The notes below the pieces were generated by a model. The model made no database searches, was not told where the DNA came from, and saw nothing but the letters and a program-made list of their open reading frames with translations. 32,084 nt of DNA from Xenococcus sp. MO_188.B8 (GTDB lineage: Bacteria; Cyanobacteriota; Cyanobacteriia; Cyanobacteriales; Xenococcaceae), in NCBI GenBank assembly GCA_030065615.1, contig JASJDR010000083.1:1-32084 (forward strand), read 5' to 3'. Below are positions 25,847-32,084 of the stretch, in pieces. How positions within the stretch are numbered: position 1 is the stretch's first letter; each line of letters opens with the position of its first letter. The position numbers and the translations under genes were made by a program.

Positions 25847-26374
25847 ATGACAGTACCAATTGGAACGATACTAGCCTACGCAGGCTTAGTTGATGGTAAC
25901 GCTAGAGGAGAATTAGCTCGTCAAGGTTGGCTTATCTGTGATGGAGAAGAATATTCAGAGGAAGAGTATCCAGAACTGGAAAACACAATTGGTGTTTATT
26001 ATGGAAGCCCCTCAATGGCTCGGCGTTTTAAGGTTCCCGATTTGCGCGGACGCTTTGTCCGAGGTGTAGATGATGGAACAGGAAGAGATCCTGATGCTAA
26101 TTCTCGTTCCGCTTCCGTTGCTGGTGGAAATACAGGAGATCGAGTTGGTTCGCTTCAGGAGGATGAATACAAGGGTCATAGTCATCCTTTCCGTACACCA
26201 CCATGGTACTGGAGCGAGGCAGATTACAACGGAAACACTTTCATTTGTGCAGCTCCAACACAAGCTAACGTCGCAGGTGGTCAACATAATGACAATACTA
26301 ATGCAACAGGTGGCAAAGAAACCCGACCCAAGAACATTTACGTCAATTGGATCATCAAAGCTAAGGATGTGTAG
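25847..26374 (+). CDS. Phage tail-collar domain protein (tail-fibre-like)
   Basis: 175 aa. It starts VPIGTILAYAG and contains GWLICDGEEY (about 27-36), FKVPDLRGRFVRGVDDG (about 65-80), and a terminal pattern of GHSHPF, NATGGKETRPKNIYVNWIIKA, all landmarks of the phage tail-collar family (T4 gp12-like, also found in microcystin-related Mdp/tail-fibre-like proteins). Such domains form trimeric receptor- or glycan-binding tips. The position right after a giant RHS gene, same strand, with a strong ribosome site, suggests a role in target binding or delivery with the RHS protein. No other phage or contractile-injection genes are present, so it is not evidence of a prophage. Family assignment is confident; partnership is inferred. 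Confidence 0.85.
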   Translation: MTVPIGTILAYAGLVDGNARGELARQGWLICDGEEYSEEEYPELENTIGVYYGSPSMARRFKVPDLRGRFVRGVDDGTGRDPDANSRSASVAGGNTGDRVGSLQEDEYKGHSHPFRTPPWYWSEADYNGNTFICAAPTQANVAGGQHNDNTNATGGKETRPKNIYVNWIIKAKDV

Positions 26375-26726
26375 CTGATTCTTAAGTTGTGAAATAGGGC
26401 GATCTCTTGTGGTGAATGGAAGGGGCGATTGCGTTGAATTTCAGAGCCAAAGTTAGGGTGCGATCGCTTGTAGTGAACGGAAGATGCGATCGCTTTTTAT
26501 TAAGGTTTTGTCAGATGCGATCGCTGTTGACCAAGAATTTGCATCGGGCGATTGCTATTTTATTGGGTGTGATCGTGTTTAATCTCAAAGCTGAAGTTAG
26601 ATTGCGATCGCTTTTTGTGAATGGGAGATGCACTCTCTATTTGGTTTACTGCGATCGCTGTTGAGCAAGGTATTGAAAAGCGCGATCACTTATAATAGCG
26701 ATACTCCCAAGTTTTTTTCTAGTAAA
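26375..26726. repeat. HIP1-rich degenerate tandem repeat region
   Basis: Five GCGATCGC octamers occur within 200 bp (26460, 26486, 26517, 26604, 26651), with several one-base variants (GGCGATTGC, GCGATCAC). A block at about 26436-26493 (GAATTTCAGAGCC...) recurs 144 bp later at about 26580-26637 with about 80 percent identity by eye. An 82-codon frame at 26416-26664 simply translates this repeat and is not taken as a gene. Confidence 0.65.
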
Positions 26727-27137
26727 TTAATTAGACTTGAGAAATTCATTAACCGTAATAATTTTAATCCCTCGAAAAGGATTTAAAACTAATAAATCTT
26801 GGTCGCCAGTAATAATAAAATTAGCATTCCCGTTAACAGCTAATTCTAAAAATTTATTATCTTTAGGATCTCGACAAATAATAATCTTTTCAGTAATAGT
26901 AATTTGTTCTGATTCGAGTTTGAACTTGGTAATGAATTGATTCCGACTTTCTAAAGATACATATTTATTAAATTTAGGACGCTTTAAAATTTCTTCTAAT
27001 TCTTGAAAACTACTCTCTGAAAATAAAATCTTTCCTATACTCCGGGCTTTTTTATAAGCTTTATCAGAAGAAGATTGAAAGATCAGAATTCCACTGACTA
27101 AAACGTTGGTATCAATGACAAATCTAGGTTTAGCCAT
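26727..27137 (-). CDS. PIN-domain toxin (VapC-like ribonuclease)
   Basis: 136 aa from the ATG at 27137, chosen because it gives the family start MAKPRFVIDTNVLVS and overlaps the antitoxin stop by a few bases; an in-frame ATG at 27152 would add MTFCK. PIN acidic residues are visible: Asp9 in VIDTN, Glu in FQELEEIL, Asp in CRDPKDNKFLELA and Asp in FIITGDQDLL, the four-carboxylate set that binds Mg/Mn for RNA cleavage. It matches the putative toxin component, PIN family. It is translationally coupled to its upstream antitoxin partner, and autoregulation by the complex is typical. Confidence 0.88.
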   Translation of the reverse strand: MAKPRFVIDTNVLVSGILIFQSSSDKAYKKARSIGKILFSESSFQELEEILKRPKFNKYVSLESRNQFITKFKLESEQITITEKIIICRDPKDNKFLELAVNGNANFIITGDQDLLVLNPFRGIKIITVNEFLKSN

Positions 27138-27348
27138 TTTGCAGAATGTCATCTAAAATTTCTTGGGTTAAACCATTATTTTTAGCTTGGGTTTGTAGAT
27201 CTTGGATAATATCATCAAGACTTTGATCTTGGATAATCTGCTTGAGTAAGTTATTAACTAAGTTTTGGATGTATTGTTTTTGATCAAATTCTGCTTCTCG
27301 ATAAGCTTTAGCAATTTCATTATCAACTTCAATAGTAATTTTATCCAT
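27130..27348 (-). CDS. Antitoxin partner of the PIN toxin
   Basis: 72 aa. Starts MDKITIEVDNEIAKAYREA, a beta strand followed by helices as in small ribbon-helix-helix-like antitoxins, with a Gln/Asp/Leu-rich helical C-terminus that would wrap the toxin. TAGGAGTAATAAC before the ATG at 27348 is a good ribosome site. Its stop lies inside the first codons of the PIN gene (8-bp overlap from ATG 27137). Function is inferred mainly from position and small size. Confidence 0.78.
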   Translation of the reverse strand: MDKITIEVDNEIAKAYREAEFDQKQYIQNLVNNLLKQIIQDQSLDDIIQDLQTQAKNNGLTQEILDDILQNG

Positions 27349-27671
27349 GTTATTACTCCTATTTTTATTGCTATTCTAGCGTGGAATTAATTTTCCTTAT
27401 TAGAATGCGATCTCCTTGCACCCAATGCGATTACGACACGACTCGTAGCCTTTGGATCGTCTTTCTCTTCCATTCTTGCTGTTTTTAATATAAGTGCGAT
27501 CGCCATCTCATTCCAAAGCGAAATTTAGAATTTTCAATTCTTAAAATCCTTAGCTTGCATTGATACTGCTAAAAAACTCAATATAAAGTTACAATACCCA
27601 ATTGTCCTTAACATAGTTTTACTAAAGGACTAAGAAATATCAATAACTAGTGAGCCAATACTGATAACCAT
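27349..27671. other. Divergent upstream region of antitoxin and GltS genes
   Basis: 323 bp with HIP1-like sites (GCGATCGC at about 27497-27504; GCGATCTCC, GCGATTACG) in the left half and an AT-rich right half with a possible -10 (TATAAAGT at about 27581-27588) for the symporter. No gene seen. Confidence 0.5.
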
Positions 27672-29069
27672 ATGTTCGACTTATTAAACGTCCTGTTCGC
27701 CTTTATTATCTTGGCGATCTTATTATTGGTATCGGTATATATCAAGCAGAAAGTTCAATTACTCCAGCAGTTATACTTACCCGAATCAATTATCGCAGGA
27801 GCGATCGCCTTATTGTTAGGTGGAGAGGTATTAGGAGCGATCGCCTTAAAGATTAATCCCAATTCTAGTTTAGTTAGTGGTTTATTCCCCGAAACCATGC
27901 AACAGATCTGGGTGCAATGTCCTGGAGTATTTATCAATATTGTTTTTGCCGCTTTATTTCTCGGAGAAAATATTCCTAATCCTCAAGATATCTGGCGTAA
28001 AACTGCGCCTCAGGTGGCTTTTGGTCAGAGTTTAGCTTGGGGACAATATGTATTTGGTATTCTGACGGTTACTTTCATTTTAATTCCCCTGTTCAACATC
28101 GATCCTTTAGCAGCAACCCTGATTGAAATTGGCTTTGAAGGAGGACATGGCACAGCGGCAGGAATGGCTGCTACCCTTGATAAGCTGGGTTTTTCTGAAG
28201 GGGGAAATTTAGCTTTAGGTTTAGCAACCGTGGGCATCATTACAGGTATTGTCGGGGGGACTTGGTTAATTCAGTGGGGACAAAAGCAAGGCTATATCCA
28301 GCAAGAGAATTTAACCATCAAGCAGCAAGAGTTAGTTGCCACCAAAGAAACAGAGTCACCAGCATTAACGATAGAACAGCTAGGAATTGATCTCCTTTCC
28401 CTTAATTTTGGTTTTACAGCAATTGCGATCGCTCTAGGGTGGTTAATTCTTCAAGGGTTATTTTGGTTAGAATCAGTCTCTTGGGGCAAAAATGGTTTAG
28501 AAATTATAGAAGCTGTTCCCTTATTTCCCATGGCATTGATTGGAGGAATTATTCTTCAGCTAATCATGAACAGATTAGGCATAGATTATCTGATTGATCG
28601 CCAGATGCAGGAAAGAATTGGCGGTGTTGCGATCGATGTCGTGATTATTACAGCGATCGCAGGTCTTGATTTAACTATTCTGAGAGATAATTTGGGAGTA
28701 TTTGTCAGTCTTTCCCTCATAGGGATTATCTGGAACATCTTTGCCTTCGTCGTAATTGCTCCCCGCATTATTCCTATTCATTGGTTTGAGAGGGGACTAG
28801 GAGATATGGGACAGTCAATGGGGGTGACTGCCACAGGAATCTTATTAATTCGCATGGTCGATCCTGAAAATAAAACCGCCGCCTTTGAAAGTTTTGCCTA
28901 TAAACAACTTTTCTTTGAACCGATTGTGGGAGGAGGCTTGTTTACTGCTGCTGCACCAGTCCTCATAGTTCAATTTGGTTCAATGCCGATTTTATTATTG
29001 ACTTCAGGACTACTTGTTTTCTGGTTAGTTTTTGGCGTAATTAATTATCAGAAAATTACAGAACAATAG
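27672..29069 (+). CDS. Sodium/glutamate symporter (GltS family)
   Basis: 465 aa, strongly hydrophobic with about ten or more membrane helices. The signature FEGGHGTAAGM (about 156-166) and its second-half counterpart DMGQSMGVTATG (about 377-388) mark the two inverted halves of GltS-type transporters, which move glutamate with Na+. Length is somewhat above the E. coli protein (about 400), with an extra loop at about 210-240 (KQQELVATKETESP). Start ATG at 27672 opens directly into a membrane helix; no obvious ribosome site. It stands alone upstream of pgk (about 290 bp). Substrate could be another dicarboxylate or amino acid. Confidence 0.85.
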   Translation: MFDLLNVLFAFIILAILLLVSVYIKQKVQLLQQLYLPESIIAGAIALLLGGEVLGAIALKINPNSSLVSGLFPETMQQIWVQCPGVFINIVFAALFLGENIPNPQDIWRKTAPQVAFGQSLAWGQYVFGILTVTFILIPLFNIDPLAATLIEIGFEGGHGTAAGMAATLDKLGFSEGGNLALGLATVGIITGIVGGTWLIQWGQKQGYIQQENLTIKQQELVATKETESPALTIEQLGIDLLSLNFGFTAIAIALGWLILQGLFWLESVSWGKNGLEIIEAVPLFPMALIGGIILQLIMNRLGIDYLIDRQMQERIGGVAIDVVIITAIAGLDLTILRDNLGVFVSLSLIGIIWNIFAFVVIAPRIIPIHWFERGLGDMGQSMGVTATGILLIRMVDPENKTAAFESFAYKQLFFEPIVGGGLFTAAAPVLIVQFGSMPILLLTSGLLVFWLVFGVINYQKITEQ

Positions 29070-29361
29070 CCAAATCTCAGTTTTTCAGCAAGCCCTACTT
29101 AAGTAGGTAGGCAGAATTAAATATAAAACCAAAATAAAAGAGAACGAAGTCAGAGGTAAGTGTCTTTTAACCTACTACCTACTACCTACTACCTACTACC
29201 TACCCCAACCATCTTCTAATTAATTTTACCCACCTACTTAAAATGCTTTTCTTCGTGCAGCCCCTCTGGTAGATTAATCCTAGTCCCAAAATTTAAATTT
29301 ATCTTTAGACTTGGGTAATTTTTATTAATTTATTTAACAAGCAATTTGGAGGAAAGTCGCA
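29070..29361. promoter_or_regulatory. pgk upstream region with heptad repeats and ribosome site
   Basis: About 290 bp. It holds about five tandem ACCTACT heptamers (29170-29205) with nearby AAGTAGGTAGG and CACCTACTTAA in inverted relation, an AT-rich presumptive promoter (29280-29335), and the ribosome site TTGGAGGAAAG before the GTG start of pgk. Confidence 0.6.
29170..29205. repeat. Heptanucleotide tandem repeat (STRR type)
   Basis: ACCTACT repeated about five times. Short tandemly repeated repetitive sequences with a 7-bp unit are a known feature of cyanobacterial intergenic DNA. Partial inverted copies lie at about 29099-29110 and 29229-29240, so a hairpin is possible. Confidence 0.75.
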
Positions 29362-30561
29362 GTGGCTAAAAAGACTGTCGCGAGTTTAACAGAAGCTGAT
29401 GTCTCAGGAAAGAAAGTATTAGTAAGAGCTGATTTTAATGTTCCACTAGACGATGGTGGCAATATTACCGACGATACTCGCATCAAGGCTGCCCTACCTA
29501 CGATTAAAGACTTGATTGGCAAGGGTGGTAAGGTAATCTTATGTAGCCACATGGGTCGTCCCAAGGGCGAGGTCAAGGAAAAATTGCGTCTTACTCCAGT
29601 TGCCAATCGGCTTTCCGAATTATTAGGACAAGACGTTGCTAAGTGCGATGATTGTGTTGGCGATGCTGTAGCTGCAACTGTCAACGCCATGAGCAATGGT
29701 CAAGTTGTTTTATTGGAAAACCTGCGTTTTCATAGCGAAGAAACTAAAAATGACCCCGAATTTGCCAAACAGTTAGCTGCTAATGCTGATTTGTACGTCA
29801 ATGAAGCATTTGGTACTGCTCACCGTGCCCATGCTTCCACGGAAGGGGTAACTAAATATTTGAGTCCTAGCGTTGCTGGATACCTAATTGAGAAAGAATT
29901 AGACTATCTTCAAGACGCGGTAGATAATCCTAAACGTCCTTTGGCTGCAATTATTGGTGGCTCCAAAGTTTCTAGTAAAATCGGCGTAATCGAAACTTTA
30001 TTAGACAAGTGTGACAAACTTCTGATCGGTGGTGGAATGATCTTCACCTTCTATAAGGCTCGTGGTTTAAGCGTGGGTAAATCCTTGGTAGAAGAAGATA
30101 AATTAGATTTAGCTAAATCCTTAGAAGCTAAAGCCAAAGCACAAGGCGTAGAATTGCTATTACCTACTGATGTAGTTGTCGCTGATAATTTTGCCCCCGA
30201 TGCTAATGCGAAAACTGTCAGTATTAATGATATTCCCGAAGGTTGGATGGGATTAGATATTGGATCCGATTCAATTAAAGTATTCCAAGATGCTCTAGCT
30301 GACTGTCAGGCAGTAATTTGGAATGGTCCCATGGGTGTCTTTGAATTTGATAAATTTGCTGCTGGTACAGAAGCGATCGCTCATACCTTAGCAGGTAAAT
30401 CTGATGCTGTCACCATCATTGGTGGTGGTGATTCTGTGGCTGCGGTAGAAAAAGTCGGTGTAGCTGAAAAAATGAGTCACATCTCGACTGGTGGTGGTGC
30501 AAGTTTGGAGTTACTAGAAGGTAAAACTCTACCTGGTATCGTGGCTTTAGATGATGCTTAA
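29362..30561 (+). CDS. pgk: Phosphoglycerate kinase
   Basis: 399 aa, full length. GTG start at 29362 with the ribosome site GGAGGAAAG about 9 nt upstream. Landmarks: [11 protein letters not shown] (substrate Arg/Asp/Asn, residues 21-31), [10 protein letters not shown] (about 61-70), [40 protein letters not shown] and the C-terminal nucleotide loop [13 protein letters not shown] 2.7.2.3; interconverts 1,3-bisphosphoglycerate + ADP with 3-phosphoglycerate + ATP, used in both the Calvin cycle and glycolysis in the cytosol. Codons such as GGT and GTT are favoured, fitting high expression. A hairpin about 70 bp downstream may end transcription. Confidence 0.98.
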   Translation: MAKKTVASLTEADVSGKKVLVRADFNVPLDDGGNITDDTRIKAALPTIKDLIGKGGKVILCSHMGRPKGEVKEKLRLTPVANRLSELLGQDVAKCDDCVGDAVAATVNAMSNGQVVLLENLRFHSEETKNDPEFAKQLAANADLYVNEAFGTAHRAHASTEGVTKYLSPSVAGYLIEKELDYLQDAVDNPKRPLAAIIGGSKVSSKIGVIETLLDKCDKLLIGGGMIFTFYKARGLSVGKSLVEEDKLDLAKSLEAKAKAQGVELLLPTDVVVADNFAPDANAKTVSINDIPEGWMGLDIGSDSIKVFQDALADCQAVIWNGPMGVFEFDKFAAGTEAIAHTLAGKSDAVTIIGGGDSVAAVEKVGVAEKMSHISTGGGASLELLEGKTLPGIVALDDA

Positions 30562-30858
30562 GAACAGTCAACAGTTAATATTTAATATTAAACAGTGATC
30601 AGTATTCAATGATCAATGTTTAATAGTGGTTTTAGCCTGTGGATTGACTTTGGTTTTTCTACAGGCTTTTGTTGCTTCTTGTACCAAAGTCCAGCTATCA
30701 ATTTCAGGCTTTAAATCAACGTCAGCGTCCAACGAATTTTATTTCTCAGAGAATTTTTAAGGTTGGGCAACGAAGTAATGGGCTATTCCCTATCTCCCTA
30801 TTTCCCCATTTCCCAAAGCAAAACTAGTAAATTTGGTACTCATCGAACTCGCGTTAAA
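30562..30858. other. Convergent intergenic region after pgk
   Basis: About 300 bp. AT-rich reiterations (AATATT, TCAATG), the candidate terminator, and a pyrimidine-rich TATCTCCC/ATTTCCCC stretch (about 30787-30815) of the same flavour as the repeat in the NRPS-like linker. No gene seen. Confidence 0.5.
30634..30670 (+). terminator. Candidate intrinsic terminator after pgk
   Basis: AGCCTGT (30634-30640) pairs with ACAGGCT (30661-30667) across a 20-nt loop, followed by a run of four T including the last stem base. It lies 73 nt beyond the pgk stop. The loop is long, so this is moderate evidence only. Confidence 0.4.
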
Positions 30859-31575
30859 TCAGCGACGCCAAAATACAAATCTTTGTTTATTTTTTACTTG
30901 TGATATCTTATCGGGAATAAATTGTTCTCTCAGACCGATGTTGTCATAATCACCAGTTAGATCAATAAAACTAAATGATTGTTTACTATCCTTGGCTATC
31001 AAAAATTGTGAATTAGGCAAAGCATATATTTTCGCATCCACTGCTTCAGCAAAATACACAGCAAAAGGAAAAACAAGAGTTGGTTCAAATTTAGTTGAAT
31101 GCTGCCAAACAGTGCTGGAAAAGTCATCTCCTCCAATCCATCCACCATCTTTGATTTTGGGAAATAAACGAATTAAATCTATGCTGATACCTTTAAGGGT
31201 ATGATCTCCATCGACATAGGCAAAATCAAGCTCACCGTCGGCTATCTTTTCCACTACTTCAGTTGTCTTGCCCCGTAAGACAATACGCTTCTCAGATGCA
31301 AAATCAGTTTTGGATTTGGTTTCTGAGAGAAACTTTTCAAATATGTTATCCTTCTTATTTGCTGGCTTATTCCAGTCGTCTAAGTGACGCCAAGGATCGA
31401 TCATATAATATTTTTCTATTGAGTCACAGTTTTTGAGGAGTCTGGCAGCAAAATCTCCTTTGTAAACTCCGAGTTCAGCTAGATTTTTTGCCTTGATTGA
31501 GTTCAAAAAATTGCTCCAGAGTTCGAATCGAGAGTTTGATAGATCAATGCAGTTTTCAACAATCTGTTGAGTCAT
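30859..31575 (-). CDS. Class I SAM-dependent methyltransferase (Methyltransf_24-like)
   Basis: 238 aa, ATG at 31575. Motif I is AELGVYKGDFAARLL (33-47). YYMIDPW gives the acidic residue after beta-2, and LDFAYVDGDHTLKGISIDL (about 116-134) is the hallmark of the Methyltransf_24 group, together with KDGGWIGGDDF. No membrane segments. The family methylates diverse small molecules, glycans or lipids, and the substrate cannot be read here. It is isolated, convergent with pgk, with a possible promoter (TTGGTA ... TATAAT on the minus strand, about 31613-31650) and a short ATCCC/GGGAT inverted repeat (31588-31601) in its leader. Confidence 0.82.
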   Translation of the reverse strand: MTQQIVENCIDLSNSRFELWSNFLNSIKAKNLAELGVYKGDFAARLLKNCDSIEKYYMIDPWRHLDDWNKPANKKDNIFEKFLSETKSKTDFASEKRIVLRGKTTEVVEKIADGELDFAYVDGDHTLKGISIDLIRLFPKIKDGGWIGGDDFSSTVWQHSTKFEPTLVFPFAVYFAEAVDAKIYALPNSQFLIAKDSKQSFSFIDLTGDYDNIGLREQFIPDKISQVKNKQRFVFWRR

Positions 31576-31784
31576 TTTATTATGATAATCCCGTTTGGGA
31601 TATTAGAGATAGATTATAATCAGGGGAGAATCCCACACTACAGCAGTTTACCAATAATTCTGGTTCTAAATTTTCCCGTCTTTGATTCGGTTGCGTTTCC
31701 ACCCAATATCTTGGACACTTGTCCTGTAGTATAAGGGCACAATGTAATATCAAGCAGGATAGAAAATATTCTCGATCATGAAAT

Positions 31785-31988
31785 AACACAAAAGCGAAAC
31801 CATCCACAGGCGAAGGGTGGGCTGTCCATGTTTACGATAGCGATCGCCACCTGCGGTTTACTCTAGAGCCTTCGCATATTTGAGCGTTCAGTTAGGGCAT
31901 TGGGGTGGGTCTTCTAGTGGCTATTGTGTGGTCTGCACTCTATAGCGCGTCCCATACCCGCTTTTCTCACCAAGAGTGCGATCGCTAA
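31785..31988 (+). pseudogene. Decayed small membrane-protein gene (two in-frame stops, no start)
   Basis: Read in one plus-strand frame this gives GEGWAVHVYDSDRHLRFTLEPSHI, stop (31881-31883), AFS, stop (31893-31895), then GIGVGLLVAIVWSALYSASHTRFSHQ, ECDR and a final stop at 31986-31988. The soluble-then-transmembrane pattern looks like a real protein interrupted by nonsense changes. The usual ATG is missing, and a stop lies just upstream (31779-31781). No family was recognised with certainty. Confidence 0.4.
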
Positions 31989-32084
31989 AACCAGAAGCCT
32001 TACCTCATCTAGGTTTAACCCTGGTATCCACTCCTGCGGTCAAATGACAGTGTGTTGTTAGAGTTACCGCCTGGATCAGAACCA
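31989..32084. other. Right-edge sequence, unassigned
   Basis: About 95 bp to the window end. Both strands have a short open frame running off the edge (plus: SNDSVLLELPPGSEP; minus: GSDPGGNSNNTLSF), so a partial gene could begin or end here. The sequence is too short to name. Confidence 0.25.

Noticed and set aside
25847..26374. Prophage
   Set aside because: Only a tail-collar domain is present; no capsid, terminase, integrase or other structural genes flank it.
26416..26664. 82-codon plus-strand ORF
   Set aside because: Its residues repeat with the 144-bp HIP1 tandem repeat, and there is no ribosome site or family resemblance; it is translated repeat DNA.
29170..29205. CRISPR-like array
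   Set aside because: The units are contiguous 7-mers without spacers, an STRR rather than a CRISPR.
31580..31807. 75-codon minus-strand ORF upstream of the methyltransferase
   Set aside because: It overlaps the methyltransferase leader and the relic on the other strand, and has no ribosome site, domain or plausible composition.
31600..32084. IS200/IS605 (TnpB) end or structured RNA gene
   Set aside because: I tried to read a TnpB C-terminus or guide-RNA-like end on the minus strand and found neither the zinc-finger motif nor a recognisable element boundary.

Overview
The window looks like a chromosomal segment of an AT-rich cyanobacterium. The HIP1 octamer GCGATCGC recurs throughout, heptad STRR-type and other dispersed cyanobacterial repeats are present, and several gene families (the TIGR03279-type radical-SAM-like protein, the R-domain/NRPS style, the FGE/MoxR/vWA cassette) are typical of that phylum. 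A Pleurocapsales or other large-genome unicellular/colonial lineage is a guess, not a demonstration.

Left part (1-9.5 kb, all minus strand): a partial cyanophycinase-like S51 peptidase gene runs off the left edge. Next to it is a long co-directional cassette. In transcription order it reads: TIR-like/coiled-coil protein, coiled-coil/iSTAND-like protein, MoxR AAA+ ATPase, vWA (CoxE-type) protein, helical adaptor, and three tandem FGE-fold (C-type-lectin-like) proteins. The C-termini of the three FGE paralogues differ almost only in a 78-81 bp block. Within it the changes fall mostly on codon positions 1 and 2 of NNC/NNT codons. That is the signature expected of adenine-directed mutagenesis by a diversity-generating retroelement (DGR). 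No reverse transcriptase or template repeat is visible here, so these would be trans-served targets. This is the main discovery candidate: an NTPase-based conflict or signalling cassette whose recognition modules appear to be retroelement-diversified.

Middle (9.5-17.1 kb): a MITE-like repeat, an MscS channel with a C-terminal cyclic-nucleotide domain, surE, a TIGR03279-type Fe-S protein, and a minus-strand enzyme with the unusual order thioester reductase - condensation - carrier protein and no adenylation domain. Its interdomain linker is encoded by dispersed repeats.

Right (17.1-32 kb): a giant 2670-aa RHS/SpvB-like protein with an unassigned C-terminal domain and no visible immunity gene, followed by a phage-tail-collar-domain protein. 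Then come a HIP1-rich 144-bp tandem repeat, a PIN-toxin/antitoxin pair, a GltS-family symporter, pgk, a SAM methyltransferase, and a probable decayed membrane-protein gene near the right edge.

The housekeeping genes (surE, TIGR03279, pgk, gltS) are separated by accessory blocks (conflict cassette, NRPS-like enzyme, RHS locus, toxin-antitoxin) bordered by dispersed repeats, which suggests repeated local insertion. All coordinates and counts were made by eye.
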